The notes under the pieces were generated by a model. It was given only the letters and a program-made list of their open reading frames with translations. It was not told where the DNA came from and searched no databases. A DNA stretch of 64,000 nucleotides, taken from positions 496,001-560,000 of the forward strand of contig NZ_VHIM01000001.1 of the NCBI RefSeq assembly GCF_006494655.1, given 5' to 3'. Positions within the stretch are counted from its first letter, which is position 1. Every line of letters begins with the position of its first letter. Source of the stretch: Arthrobacter agilis. GTDB lineage: Bacteria; Actinomycetota; Actinomycetes; Actinomycetales; Micrococcaceae. The position numbers and the translations under genes are program-made. Of the stretch, positions 1 to 8,561 are shown piece by piece.

Positions 1-367
1 TCCGCAGCACCCACGCCTGGACGTGCTCGGCAGGGTTCCGCGGTGCCTCCGCGCCCGGCGCGAGGCGCCAGGTACCGGCCAGCCATCCCCGGCGCTCGAT
101 CCACCGTTCGAAGGGCACCGTGGCGAACGGGATGATCGCCGAGGCGAGGCCGAGCACCCCGGTGGTCACGGACCAGCGCTGGTTGATCCAGATGAAGAGC
201 GTGGCGGCCACGAAGCAGAGGAACACGAACCCGTGCACCGCTCCCGCCGGCGGCACCAGCGCCTCCGTGGTCCGCGTGACGTACTTGAGGAACATGCCCA
301 GCAGCAGGAAGGCCCAGGTCACCGCCTCTGCCACGGCGACGATGCGGAACAGCGTGCGGGGGTTCAT
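1..367 (-). CDS. DUF3817 family membrane protein (partial, runs off left edge)
   Basis: The gene enters the window from the left edge, so only the first 122 codons are visible. It starts with MNPRTLFRIVAVAEAVTW and has three clear hydrophobic helices, at about residues 7-27, 42-60 and 67-85, followed by an Arg/Trp-rich loop. The N-terminal pattern and the FVFLCFVAATLF helix match the small DUF3817 integral membrane family that is common in actinobacteria. The family has no defined biochemical function and none is proposed here. It lies downstream of the CsbD gene but is separated from it by a strong hairpin, so it is probably a separate transcript. Confidence 0.75.
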   Translation of the reverse strand, partial: MNPRTLFRIVAVAEAVTWAFLLLGMFLKYVTRTTEALVPPAGAVHGFVFLCFVAATLFIWINQRWSVTTGVLGLASAIIPFATVPFERWIERRGWLAGTWRLAPGAEAPRNPAEHVQAWVLR

Positions 368-440
368 GGGGAGCTCCTGGATCGGGGTCGGTGGGACCAA
401 TTCTTCCACCCCGGCTCGTGTCCGCCCGCCCCACGGACAG

Positions 441-477
441 CACAGGGCCCCGGAGCGGTGCGCTCCGGGGCCCTGTG
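441..477 (-). terminator. Hairpin terminator after the CsbD gene
   Basis: Two perfectly complementary 17-base arms (441-457 and 461-477) flank a 3-base loop, ten bases past the stop of the CsbD gene. No long T-run follows on the minus strand, so it may be an incomplete intrinsic terminator or an attenuating hairpin before the DUF3817 gene. Confidence 0.7.
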
Positions 478-486
478 CGCACGGGA

Positions 487-681
487 TCAGCCCTTGAAGG
501 CATCCTTGACGTTCGACGCCGCGTCCTTGACGTTCTCGCCGGCCTGCCGGGTGGTGGCCGAGGCCTGGTCCGCCTGGCCCTCCGCCTGGAGGTCCTGGTT
601 GTCCGTGGCGTCCCCCACGGCCTCCTTGGCCTTGCCCGACAGTTCCTCGGCCTTGTTCTTCGCCTTGTCGATGAAGCTCAT
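487..681 (-). CDS. CsbD-like general stress protein
   Basis: A 64-residue hydrophilic protein starting MSFIDKAKNKAEELSGKAKE. The KAKNKAEELSGKAKEAVG stretch followed by Asp/Gln/Ala-rich helices is the hallmark of the CsbD family, small helical proteins induced by general stress in Bacillus and actinobacteria. Their biochemical role is unknown. A purine-rich ribosome site (AAGGGAAGGA) precedes the ATG. It follows the asp23 operon on the same strand with a 60-base gap, which fits co-expression with envelope-stress genes. Confidence 0.88.
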   Translation of the reverse strand: MSFIDKAKNKAEELSGKAKEAVGDATDNQDLQAEGQADQASATTRQAGENVKDAASNVKDAFKG

Positions 682-742
682 GTGCAGGTCCTTCCCTTCG
701 ATTGCTGGTGTTCCTCGTTCCCGGGTGGGCCCGGGGACGGCG

Positions 743-1348
743 TTACTGCGTAACGTTCCTGGCCTTCGACGCCGACGTCGTGACGTCGATGATGATGGCG
801 ACGCTGCGGGGCTCGGCCTCGAGCGAGGCGGCGAGCCGCTCGACGGCCCCGCCCCTGATGGAGCCTACGACGTCCGCGATGGCTGCGCGGTGGTGCAGCG
901 TCGTCCGGAGGGTGACCTCCGGAGCCGATGCACTGCCGCGCAGCACGCTCCTCGACTTCGCGACCCCGGGCAGTGTCTCGATATCCGCGTTGAGCGCCGC
1001 CTCGAGGAGTGCAGGATTCACGCTCACGAGCCCGTTGTCCTCGGCGCCCTGGAGGCGGTACGTGCGGGTCCGGCGACGTCGGGGCACCTGCGCGGCGAGC
1101 CACGCCAGCCCCAGCAGCGCGAGGAGGATCCCGGCGCCTGCGGCTCCGCCGAGAAGGGCGGGAGCCGCTGCGGTGGCCGCGGGGTCGACGTCGAGCAGCG
1201 GGCTCCCGCTCTCGGGTGCCGGTGCGCCCTGGAGGATGTCGTCGAGGAGGCCTGCGGTGGCCGCGAAGAGTGCGGCAGCACCGAGGATGAGCACGATGCC
1301 GACGACGGCGAGCCAGCCACGGTTGAGCCGGCCGGGGGTCTGCCTCAT
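743..1348 (-). CDS. AmaP/DUF6286-like membrane-anchored stress protein
   Basis: 201 residues with two N-terminal transmembrane helices (about residues 12-33 and 60-85) separated by an extracytoplasmic-type segment, then a basic stretch (PRRRRTRTYR) and a soluble C-terminal domain of about 110 residues. This layout matches the alkaline-shock membrane anchor AmaP and the DUF6286 proteins found beside Asp23 in actinobacteria. The soluble domain (ALLEAALNADIETLPGVAKS onward) resembles the Asp23 fold in its alternating strand pattern and may bind Asp23. It is the last gene of the asp23 operon and has a good ribosome site (GGAAAGGA). The anchor role is inferred from family and context. Confidence 0.65.
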   Translation of the reverse strand: MRQTPGRLNRGWLAVVGIVLILGAAALFAATAGLLDDILQGAPAPESGSPLLDVDPAATAAAPALLGGAAGAGILLALLGLAWLAAQVPRRRRTRTYRLQGAEDNGLVSVNPALLEAALNADIETLPGVAKSRSVLRGSASAPEVTLRTTLHHRAAIADVVGSIRGGAVERLAASLEAEPRSVAIIIDVTTSASKARNVTQ

Positions 1349-1399
1349 GGTCGTGTCCTTTCCGGGGCGGGCAACGGGGTCTGCGGGTGCGGGTGCGGG

Positions 1400-1960
1400 T
1401 CAGTCATCGTGCTCCGTCCGGGCATGGGTGCCGACCCTCGGCGCGGGCATAAGCCCGAGGTCGTCCACGGACGACTGGACGGCCCGGCCGACGGCGTCCT
1501 GCAGGTCCGCCGTGCTCCTGAGGTGGGTGGTGATCGAGACCCGCAGACGGGAACCCCTGAGGCGGCTGCCCGCGGACGAGACGCCGTCGATCCCGCAGGC
1601 GCGCGCCGCGGCCAACCGCTCGACGGCGGACCGACTGATCACCGTGGTGGTTCCCTCGGTCCCGTCCCACGTGGTCCCGGCCGTCAGCAGTGTGCGACGC
1701 CCGGGCAGGAGGGCCGCGAGGAGGAGGACCAGCCCGGCCAGGAGGAGCGCGCCGACGATCACGGACACCGCCGTCGATCCCCAGGTGAGACCGGAGGCCG
1801 CCGCCAGCGATCCCTCGGCCGGCGAGGTGTCGCCGCCGAGGCCCGCGATGCCGGTCCACGCGAGTGCGGCTCCGACGAGGACGAGCACCAGCGAGGTCAG
1901 GGTGGCGGGCACGGTGCGGCTCGGACGGCGCCTCAGGTCCTGCTTCGGAGTGCTGCTCAT
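1400..1960 (-). CDS. AmaP/DUF6286-like membrane-anchored stress protein (second copy)
   Basis: 186 residues with the same layout as the gene at 743-1348: two N-terminal helices (about residues 18-38 and 62-84), a basic RRT junction, and a soluble domain containing SRSAVERLAAARACGIDGV. The start codon overlaps the upstream asp23 stop as ATGA (1957-1960), so translation is coupled and co-function with that Asp23 is likely. The two AmaP-like proteins are only weakly similar in sequence, so they probably diverged from an old duplication rather than a recent one. A cytoplasmic Asp23-tethering role is inferred. Confidence 0.65.
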   Translation of the reverse strand: MSSTPKQDLRRRPSRTVPATLTSLVLVLVGAALAWTGIAGLGGDTSPAEGSLAAASGLTWGSTAVSVIVGALLLAGLVLLLAALLPGRRTLLTAGTTWDGTEGTTTVISRSAVERLAAARACGIDGVSSAGSRLRGSRLRVSITTHLRSTADLQDAVGRAVQSSVDDLGLMPAPRVGTHARTEHDD

Positions 1961-2406
1961 TCGAGTCTCCTTCCCTTCCCGGCCGAGCCGGTCTCGAGTG
2001 ACGCGATGGTGACGTCGATGCGGCCCACGTGCACGGGCGTCGTGCGTTCCAGGGTCTCGGTGACGTGGGCCCGCAGCTGCTCGGTGCCCGCGCGCAGGGG
2101 TGTCGGATAGAGCATGGTGACGGTCAGTGAGACGAAGGCCGTGCTGCCGTCGAGGTCGACGTCGGCCTGCGGGCGGGCGTCGAGGTCACCGGTGGCTCCG
2201 AGTCCGAGGACCCCACCGCTGCGTCCGCCGACGAACGGCAGTTCGGCTGCGGCCTGGCCGGCGATCTTCTGCAGGACCTTCTCCTTCAGCACGAGGGTCC
2301 CCCTCGACGAGGGATCGCCGTGCGGGGTGCCCCCGTACAGGGGGGAATCGGGCGCGGGGGAACCGGGCGCAGGGGAATCGGGTGCGGGGCCCGTCCACGT
2401 ACTCAT
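1957..2406 (-). CDS. Asp23/Gls24 family envelope stress protein (Pro-rich N-terminus)
   Basis: 149 residues. The first ~35 are a Ser/Pro/Asp repeat-like tail (PDSPAPGSPAPDSPL); the rest is an Asp23 domain: LVLKEKVLQKIAGQAAAELP, then alternating strands (ADVDLDGSTAFVSLTVTMLY) and the VHVGRIDVTIASL end. Asp23 proteins form a cell-envelope-associated network in Gram-positive bacteria and respond to alkaline or cell-wall stress. The start at 2406 was chosen because it follows the stop of the DUF2273 gene closely and no homology extends further upstream. It is coupled by ATGA overlap to the AmaP-like gene downstream. Confidence 0.82.
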   Translation of the reverse strand: MSTWTGPAPDSPAPGSPAPDSPLYGGTPHGDPSSRGTLVLKEKVLQKIAGQAAAELPFVGGRSGGVLGLGATGDLDARPQADVDLDGSTAFVSLTVTMLYPTPLRAGTEQLRAHVTETLERTTPVHVGRIDVTIASLETGSAGKGRRLE

Positions 2407-2411
2407 GGCGC

Positions 2412-2594
2412 TCAGCCCTTCGAACTGCGACGGCCCAGCAGGTCCTGGACGTCGAGCCTGCCGTCCAGGTAGCGGCCGACGAGCAGGCCCAGGGTCGCGA
2501 AGACGACGACCGCGATGAACTGGAGGAATCCGCCGAACACGGCGACGATCCCCAGCAGGAGTCCTACGAATAATCCGATGGTGCTGCGCGACAT
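2412..2594 (-). CDS. DUF2273 small membrane protein of the asp23 operon
   Basis: 60 residues, MSRSTIGLFVGLLLGIVAVF onward, with two helices at about residues 6-24 and 26-44 followed by a short charged tail (GRYLDGRLDVQDLLGRR). DUF2273 proteins are regularly encoded with Asp23 and AmaP and are thought to be membrane partners of Asp23. The ATG at 2594 gives the compact family length. Its stop lies five bases before the next asp23 start, indicating a single transcript. Confidence 0.78.
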   Translation of the reverse strand: MSRSTIGLFVGLLLGIVAVFGGFLQFIAVVVFATLGLLVGRYLDGRLDVQDLLGRRSSKG

Positions 2595-2686
2595 GATGCT
2601 GTCCTGTCTGGTGGGCTGGCGGTGCGCACGGCGGGGCCGGCGCCGTGCGGCGGGACCTGCCCGCCGCACGATCGGTGTCCGGTGCG

Positions 2687-3160
2687 TTACTCGAGCTCGG
2701 TACCGCTCGCCGAGGGCTCGTTGCCGTCGTCGTCACCCGGGAGGTGCACGTCGGTCACATTGACGTTGACCTCGAGGACCTCGAGGCCCGTGGCGCGCTC
2801 GACCGAGTTGACGACGTTGCGGCGGATGTTCTCGCTGACCTCGACGATCGAGCTGCCGTACTCGACGACGATGCTGACGTCGATGGCGGCCTGGCGCTCG
2901 CCCTTCTCCACGCTCACCCCACCGCTCACGTTCGTCTGCGAACCGGGGATGCGCTCGGTGATCTGGTTGAAGGCGCGGCGGGCCGCGTTGCCCATGGCGA
3001 ACACGCCCGGCACCTCGCGCGTCGCGACACCGGCGAGCTTCTGCACGACTGTCTCGGCGATGGTGGTGCTGCCCTGCTCGGTCTGCAGCGGGCCCTTGCG
3101 GACCGGTGCCGGGGACTCGGAGCCGGAGGTGGACTTCTGGGCGGTGGCGGTCTCAACCAT
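2687..3160 (-). CDS. Asp23/Gls24 family envelope stress protein
   Basis: 157 residues. After a 28-residue polar tail comes the conserved Asp23 core: GSTTIAETVVQKLAGVATRE, PGVFAMG, VSVEKGERQAAIDVSIVVEY and VERATGLEVLEVNVNVTDVH. This is the standard form of the family, close to the Bacillus YqhY/YloU and staphylococcal Asp23 type. It is the first gene of the minus-strand operon asp23, DUF2273, asp23, AmaP-like, AmaP-like. An AAAGGA ribosome site lies eight bases upstream of the ATG. It is divergent from the nuclease-helicase gene across a 155-base gap in which I see no clear promoter. Confidence 0.9.
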   Translation of the reverse strand: MVETATAQKSTSGSESPAPVRKGPLQTEQGSTTIAETVVQKLAGVATREVPGVFAMGNAARRAFNQITERIPGSQTNVSGGVSVEKGERQAAIDVSIVVEYGSSIVEVSENIRRNVVNSVERATGLEVLEVNVNVTDVHLPGDDDGNEPSASGTELE

Positions 3161-3315
3161 GATGCGTATCCTTTACTGTCGTTGCGTTCGTCTGCGTCCT
3201 GCACAGGTAAGTCGTCCCGGCCGGACGGATCCGCACGCAGCAGTTGTGAGATCTCCGTCACAGGTGTCGGAGGTGGGTGACGCACTGACCCCTCCCGATG
3301 AAAGGTGTGCAGCGC

Positions 3316-6300
3316 ATGTTCCTGCTCGACGACGCGGGCAGCTCCGCCCGACCGGACCTGGTGTTCTCCGCGACCGATCTCGTCACGGCGTCCGAGTGCG
3401 GCTACCGCCTCCTGCGGATCCTGGACGAGAAGCTAGGCCGGACACCCCGTGCGTCCTTCACCCCGGACGAGATGCTGCAGCGCGCCGCCGTCCTGGGCGA
3501 TCTCCACGAGCACAGGATCCTCGACGAGCTCGTCGCCCGGCACGGGCCGTGGTCGCCGGACAACCCGAAGGGCGTGTACGACGTCGACCCCGCGGCAGCG
3601 ATGGACCGCGCGACCCTCGCGGGCAAGCACGAGGAGTCCCTCGTCGCCCTCCGGTCGGGGGCGTCCGTGGTCTTCCAGGCGGCGTTCTTCGACGGCGTGT
3701 TCCATGGCCGCTCGGACTTCCTCGTACGGCAGCCGGACGGTGCGTACGCGGTGTGGGACACGAAGCTCGCCCGGCATGCCAAGGTCGGCGCGCTGCTGCA
3801 ACTCGCCGCCTACGGGGACCAACTGCAGGCGGCGGGCATCCCGACGTCGCCCGAGGTCACGCTCGTGCTCGGAGACCGCTCGAGGAGCACACACAGCCTG
3901 ACGGACCTGCTCCCGGTCTTCAGGGAACGCCGCGGGCGTTTCCTCGACCTCGTGGATGCGCACCGGGGCTCGCCGTCGCCGGTGCTCTGGGGCGATCCGC
4001 GGGTCACCGCCTGCGGCCGGTGCGACTACTGCGCCGAGCAGGTGGACGCCACGCGGGACCTCCTGCTCGTCGCGTCGATGACCGGTGACCGCCGGGCGAA
4101 GCTGCACCGCGCCGGGATCACGACGATCGACCAGCTGGCAGCCATGCCGTCGCGGACGGAGGACCAGGCGCTCGCACGCCTGCAGGACCAGGCACGCCTC
4201 CAGGTCGGCCTGGGCGAGGTGGACGGCGGGGTGACGTACCAGGACGAGGACGGCACGGAGCACACCGTCTCCTACCGGGTGCTCCCGCAGCACACGCTCG
4301 GAACCCTCCCCGCACCCAGTCCCGGGGACATCTTTTTCGACTTCGAGGGGGATCCGCTCTGGCAGGACCCGCTCGACGGCGGCTGGGGTCTGGAGTACCT
4401 GTTCGGCGTCGTCGAGCAGCCGCCCGCCGGGCAGGACACGGAGCCGCCGTTCAGGCCGTTCTGGGCGCACAGCCGTGCCGAGGAGCGCACGGCGCTGGTG
4501 CAGTTCCTCGACTACGTGGCCGAACGGCGCCGGCAGTACCCGGACCTGCACATCTACCACTACGCGGCCTACGAGAAGAGTGCACTCCGGCGCCTGTCCC
4601 TCATCCACGTGATCGGCGAGGAGGCCGTGGACACACTGCTGCGCGAGGGTGTGCTGGTGGACCTGTACGACACCGTGCGGCACAGCCTGCGCATCTCGGA
4701 GCGGTCCTACAGCATCAAGAAACTCGAACCCCTGTACATGGGGAGCACCCTGCGCTCGGGCGACGTCACCGATGCCGGCGCCTCGGTGGTCGCCTACGCC
4801 GCCTACTGCGCTGCACGCGACGCGGGCGACGCCGGCGCTGCCGCGGAGCTCCTCGCGGGGATCGGCGACTACAACCGGTACGACTGCCTGTCCACCCTGC
4901 GCCTGCGGGACTGGCTCCTCGGACTGGCGCCACACCCCGACGCGGGGGGCTCCTCCCCCGACGCCGCGGCCCCTCCGGGTATTCCTCCGGTTCCTGCGAC
5001 CGCACCGGTCGCGGTTCCTGCAGCCCTACCGGGAGCGGCGGCTGGAGCCGGGGCCGACGAAGCGCCGGAGGAAGCAGTCCTGCAGGACTATCTGCTGGGC
5101 CTGCCGCCCGCTGCTGCAGCGGAACCCGGCGCGCGCGCGATCGCACTGGTCGCTGCCGCCGTCGGCTATCACCGGCGCGAGCGCAAGCAGTTCTGGTGGG
5201 CGCATTTCGACCGCCTGGCCGCGCCCGCCGAGGAGTGGGAGCAGTCGAGGGACGTCATGTCCTTCCGTACGGTGGAGGTCGTCGAGGACTGGGCCCGGCC
5301 GACCACGCGCTCCAATCCTGTCCGGACGCTCCGGGTCACCGCGGGGCTCGAGGCGGGTTCGGACGTCAGGGTCGGCGGGACCCACTTCGCGATCTACGAC
5401 GCCCCCGCACCCGAGGGCGCCGACAGCACGGACAGCGGTGGCCTGGGCCGCGGTGGCTGGTTCGGGATCGAGGTGGCAGAGCTCACCGAGGACGAGGACG
5501 GGCTCACGACGGCGATCCTGCGGGAGAAGCTGAAGCGGGGAGCGGTGGAGCGCGCAGCCGTCCCGGTGGCCCTGGCTCCCGACCAGCCGATCATGACGGC
5601 GTCCCTGCAGGCTGCCCTGGCCGACCTGGCAGCCTCCGTGGGCCGGGCCCTGCCCCGGATCCCCCCGGCGCCGGCGCTCGACCTGCTGCAGCGCACACCC
5701 CCGCGCCTCGAGGGCCCGGATCCCCTGCCCCCGGTCCCCGCGCAGGAGGGCGGGTACGCCGATGCCATCACCGCCGCCCTCCTTCGCCTGTCGGACTCCT
5801 ATCTCGCGGTCCAGGGCCCTCCGGGAACGGGCAAGACCCACGTGGGCGCGGAGGTCATCGCCCGGCTCGTGCAGCGCGGCTGGAAGATCGGCGTGGTTGC
5901 CCAGTCCCACGCGGTCGTCGAGAACCTGCTGTGCCGGGCCGTCGAGGCGGGCGTACCGGCAGCCTCCGTGGCGAAGAAGCCGAAGAACGCGGCGGCGACA
6001 CTGCCGTGGGCGTTGCGGTCCGACGCCGATGTGGCGCGCCTGGCATCGGGCGGGGCGGGCTGCCTCATCGGCGGCACCGCCTGGACCATGACGGGCAGGA
6101 ACGTCCCGGCAGGGTCGCTGGACCTGCTGGTCATCGACGAGGCGGGCCAGTTCTCCCTTGCGAACACGCTGGCGGTCACGCGCGTAGCCAGCAGGCTGCT
6201 CCTCCTGGGAGATCCCCAGCAGCTGCCGCAGGTCACCCAGGGGACTCATCCGGAACCGGTGGACGAATCAGCGTTGGGCTGGCTCTCGGCGGGGCACGCC

Positions 6301-6942
6301 ACGCTGGGTGCGGCGTTCGGGTACTTCCTCGCGGACACCTGGCGCATGCACCCCGAGCTGTGCGCGGCCGTCTCCCGTTTCGCCTACGACGGCCGGCTCG
6401 GCCCCACCCCCGCGGCGGCCGCACGCCAGCTGGACGGAGTCCCTGCAGGGATAGCGTGCGTGGTCGTCGAGCACGAGGGCAACGCCACCTCGTCGAGGGA
6501 GGAGGCGGCAGAGGTGGTCCGCCAGGTGGAGGCCCACCTCGGCCTGCCGTGGACGCCGGGGCCGGGAGCGCCGACACGGCCGCTCCGCCAGGACGACCTG
6601 CTCGTGGTCGCCGCCTACAACGCCCAGGTACACCTCGTCCAGCAGTCCCTCGCCGCGGGCGGCTACCCCGGCGTCCGGGTGGGAACGGTGGACAGCTTCC
6701 AGGGCCAGCAGGCTGCCGTGGTGATCGTCAGCATGGCTGCCTCATCCGCTGCGGAAGCGCCGAGGGGCATCGGTTTCCTCCTGAACCGGAACAGGGTCAA
6801 TGTCGCGGTGTCGCGGGCGCAGTGGCGCGCCGTGATCATCCGCTCTCCCCGCCTGACGCACCACATGCCGCCCACACCCGCCGCCCTCGAGGAACTCGGC
6901 GCCTTCATCGGGCTCTGCGGGGCTCCGGGCGGGAGGGCTTAA
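3316..6942 (+). CDS. TM0106-family RecB-like nuclease fused to a superfamily 1 helicase
   Basis: About 1208 residues. The N-terminal ~250 residues are a RecB/Cas4-type nuclease domain ending in a cysteine cluster (CGRCDYC, about residues 233-239). The middle holds an RNase H/3'-5' exonuclease-like region (FFDFEGDPLW near 342, then a YDCLSTLRLRDW segment). The C-terminal third is a Dna2/Upf1-like SF1 helicase: Walker A GPPGTGKTH near 834, Walker B VIDEAGQF near 939, GDPQQLPQ, and VGTVDSFQGQQ with NVAVSRAQ. This is the known TM0106 architecture, presumed to act in DNA repair or processing, with no defined substrate. An in-frame ATG at 3298 exists, but AAAGG at 3301-3305 is well spaced for the ATG at 3316. 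Confidence 0.88.
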   Translation: MFLLDDAGSSARPDLVFSATDLVTASECGYRLLRILDEKLGRTPRASFTPDEMLQRAAVLGDLHEHRILDELVARHGPWSPDNPKGVYDVDPAAAMDRATLAGKHEESLVALRSGASVVFQAAFFDGVFHGRSDFLVRQPDGAYAVWDTKLARHAKVGALLQLAAYGDQLQAAGIPTSPEVTLVLGDRSRSTHSLTDLLPVFRERRGRFLDLVDAHRGSPSPVLWGDPRVTACGRCDYCAEQVDATRDLLLVASMTGDRRAKLHRAGITTIDQLAAMPSRTEDQALARLQDQARLQVGLGEVDGGVTYQDEDGTEHTVSYRVLPQHTLGTLPAPSPGDIFFDFEGDPLWQDPLDGGWGLEYLFGVVEQPPAGQDTEPPFRPFWAHSRAEERTALVQFLDYVAERRRQYPDLHIYHYAAYEKSALRRLSLIHVIGEEAVDTLLREGVLVDLYDTVRHSLRISERSYSIKKLEPLYMGSTLRSGDVTDAGASVVAYAAYCAARDAGDAGAAAELLAGIGDYNRYDCLSTLRLRDWLLGLAPHPDAGGSSPDAAAPPGIPPVPATAPVAVPAALPGAAAGAGADEAPEEAVLQDYLLGLPPAAAAEPGARAIALVAAAVGYHRRERKQFWWAHFDRLAAPAEEWEQSRDVMSFRTVEVVEDWARPTTRSNPVRTLRVTAGLEAGSDVRVGGTHFAIYDAPAPEGADSTDSGGLGRGGWFGIEVAELTEDEDGLTTAILREKLKRGAVERAAVPVALAPDQPIMTASLQAALADLAASVGRALPRIPPAPALDLLQRTPPRLEGPDPLPPVPAQEGGYADAITAALLRLSDSYLAVQGPPGTGKTHVGAEVIARLVQRGWKIGVVAQSHAVVENLLCRAVEAGVPAASVAKKPKNAAATLPWALRSDADVARLASGGAGCLIGGTAWTMTGRNVPAGSLDLLVIDEAGQFSLANTLAVTRVASRLLLLGDPQQLPQVTQGTHPEPVDESALGWLSAGHATLGAAFGYFLADTWRMHPELCAAVSRFAYDGRLGPTPAAAARQLDGVPAGIACVVVEHEGNATSSREEAAEVVRQVEAHLGLPWTPGPGAPTRPLRQDDLLVVAAYNAQVHLVQQSLAAGGYPGVRVGTVDSFQGQQAAVVIVSMAASSAAEAPRGIGFLLNRNRVNVAVSRAQWRAVIIRSPRLTHHMPPTPAALEELGAFIGLCGAPGGRA

Positions 6943-6944
6943 CG

Positions 6945-6980
6945 AAGAAGCAGGCCGGACCGGGGTCCGACCTGCTTCTT
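6945..6980. terminator. Bidirectional terminator between nuclease-helicase and cspA
   Basis: AAGAAGCAGG (6945-6954) pairs with CCTGCTTCTT (6971-6980), with an inner GGAC/GTCC stem. The A-rich and T-rich ends suit termination of both convergent genes. Confidence 0.8.
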
Positions 6981-7009
6981 TCGAAAAGATCTAGTGGAAG
7001 ATCCGAGCC

Positions 7010-7213
7010 TTAGAGGGGCTGGATGTTCGACGCCTGAGGACCCTTGGGGCCCTGCTCGGTGTCGAAGCTGACCTTCTGGTTCTCATCAAGCGAGCGGTAG
7101 CCGCTTGCGTTGATGGCGGAGAAGTGTGCGAACACATCTGCGCTTCCGTCGTCGGGAGCAATGAATCCAAAGCCCTTTTCAGCGTTGAACCACTTCACGG
7201 TACCTGTTGCCAT
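7010..7213 (-). CDS. cspA: Cold shock protein, CspA family
   Basis: 67 residues forming a single cold-shock OB fold. RNP1 (KGFGFIAP, residues 13-20) and RNP2 (DVFAHFSA, 26-33) are intact. The protein binds single-stranded RNA/DNA and acts as an RNA chaperone. [17 protein letters not shown] is the usual actinobacterial CspA start, so the ATG at 7213 is secure. A 5' leader of about 125 bases with AT-rich segments precedes it, as is typical of csp messages whose translation responds to temperature. Confidence 0.97.
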   Translation of the reverse strand: MATGTVKWFNAEKGFGFIAPDDGSADVFAHFSAINASGYRSLDENQKVSFDTEQGPKGPQASNIQPL

Positions 7214-7344
7214 TTTTGTTTTATCCTTCTGAAATTCAGACGCGCTCCGACTTTCGGAACGCCCCAGTCGCGGCGTGCTTGTCCGCTTTTTCAGAGACGC
7301 GGCCTGTCCCGAGAGGGCCACACCGCGTGAAATACAAATGCGCA

Positions 7345-7372
7345 ACACTACAACCGACACCCACTTAACCAA
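7345..7372 (-). promoter_or_regulatory. Candidate promoter of cspA
   Basis: On the minus strand TTGGTT (7367-7372) and TAGTGT (7345-7350) are 16 bases apart, placing transcription start near 7338 and leaving a ~125-base leader, a usual length for csp genes. Matched by eye only. Confidence 0.4.
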
Positions 7373-7435
7373 ACCTTGCGGGGTAATGGCAAGCAGGAAG
7401 CCGAAGGTTCTTGTTTCTGTGACCTCCGGACCGGC

Positions 7436-8425
7436 TCAGGCCGCGACCGGATGCATGGCTCCGGCCAGCAGTTCGAAGGACCGCAGCCATGCTTCGGTGG
7501 TGCCGGCCTGGGTCGCGACGATCAGTTCGTCGGCCTCCACCTGGGCGGTGAAACGCTCCAGGTAGTCGCGGACGACGTCGGGCGTCCCGACGGCGCTGTA
7601 GCGCGCCATCTCGCTCATCTGCTGGCCTCCGGGGGACGCCAGGATGGCCTCCGACTCCTCGCGCGTGAAGGTCTGGCCGCGGCCGAGGAGGAGCGTGACG
7701 CGCCGCAGCATGGCCTCGTGGAACTCGTGGTGGGCGTCGTTCGCGCTGTCCGCCGCGATGACGTTGACCCCGGCGATGAAGTGCGGTGTCGCGGACTGCG
7801 CCGAGGGCTTGAACTCCCGGCGGTAGATGGCGGCCGCGTCCATCAGTGCCTGCGGAGCGAAGTGCGACGCGAAGGCGAACGGGAGGCCGAGGGCGGCGGC
7901 GAGGCGCGCACCGAAGAGCGATGACCCGAGGATGTACAGGGGAACGTCGGTCCCCTTCCCCGGCGTCGCCTGCACGCCCGGGACCCGGGTCTCCCCCGTG
8001 AGATAGCCCTGGAGTTCGAGGACGTCCTGTGGGAAGCTCTCCGCCGACATGGGGTCCCGGCGCAGCGCGCGGGCGGTGATCTGGTCGCTGCCGGGCGCCC
8101 GTCCGAGCCCGAGGTCGATCCGTCCGGGGTGGAGGCTCTCCAGGGTGCCGAACTGTTCCGCGATGGTGAGCGGCGAGTGGTTGGGCAGCATGACGCCCCC
8201 GGATCCGAGCCGGATGGTCGACGTGTGCGCTGCGACATGGGCAATCAGGACGCTGGTCGCGGAGGACGCGATGCTCCCCATGTTGTGATGCTCCGCGTAC
8301 CAGATACGTCGGTAGCCCCATGCCTCTGCATGCTGGGCGAGGAGGACGCTCGAGGCGAAGGTCTCCGCCGGGGTGGAGCCCTCGGCTACCTGCGCGAGAT
8401 CCAGGATGGACAGGGGGACGGTCAT
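7436..8425 (-). CDS. Luciferase-like (LLM class) flavin-dependent oxidoreductase
   Basis: 329 residues. The TIM-barrel bacterial luciferase fold is recognisable by [12 protein letters not shown] at the start, [12 protein letters not shown] (residues 38-49), the [15 protein letters not shown] strand, [11 protein letters not shown], and the FASHFAP segment. This is the single-component F420/FMN monooxygenase group whose members begin with LSVLD. Substrates in this group are largely unknown. It is a single gene; the next gene upstream (GntR regulator) is 136 bases away and no shared function is evident. Confidence 0.88.
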   Translation of the reverse strand: MTVPLSILDLAQVAEGSTPAETFASSVLLAQHAEAWGYRRIWYAEHHNMGSIASSATSVLIAHVAAHTSTIRLGSGGVMLPNHSPLTIAEQFGTLESLHPGRIDLGLGRAPGSDQITARALRRDPMSAESFPQDVLELQGYLTGETRVPGVQATPGKGTDVPLYILGSSLFGARLAAALGLPFAFASHFAPQALMDAAAIYRREFKPSAQSATPHFIAGVNVIAADSANDAHHEFHEAMLRRVTLLLGRGQTFTREESEAILASPGGQQMSEMARYSAVGTPDVVRDYLERFTAQVEADELIVATQAGTTEAWLRSFELLAGAMHPVAA

Positions 8426-8561
8426 GTGGGTGCCTCTCGGTGCGTGCCTGCCGCGATGGTTCGAACTGCGACCTCTGGAGGGAACGGTTGCCCGGGCGCA
8501 TCTATTTCCGCGGTCCTCCCGGGTCACGTGGCGGGGGAGGAGGCGTCCCCGGGCAGGACAC

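Noticed and set aside
23..2110. Long plus-strand reading frame of 695 codons over the asp23 region
   Set aside because: Its product is Arg/Gly-rich and without motifs; the minus-strand frames beneath it encode recognisable Asp23, AmaP-like and CsbD proteins with ribosome sites. High GC makes such antisense frames common throughout this window (also at 19966-22200, 29190-31352, 47889-49478 and 59135-60331).
3316..6942. Cas4 or phage-defence assignment for the nuclease-helicase
   Set aside because: The Cys cluster resembles Cas4, but the full architecture is TM0106, and no cas, restriction or toxin genes are nearby.
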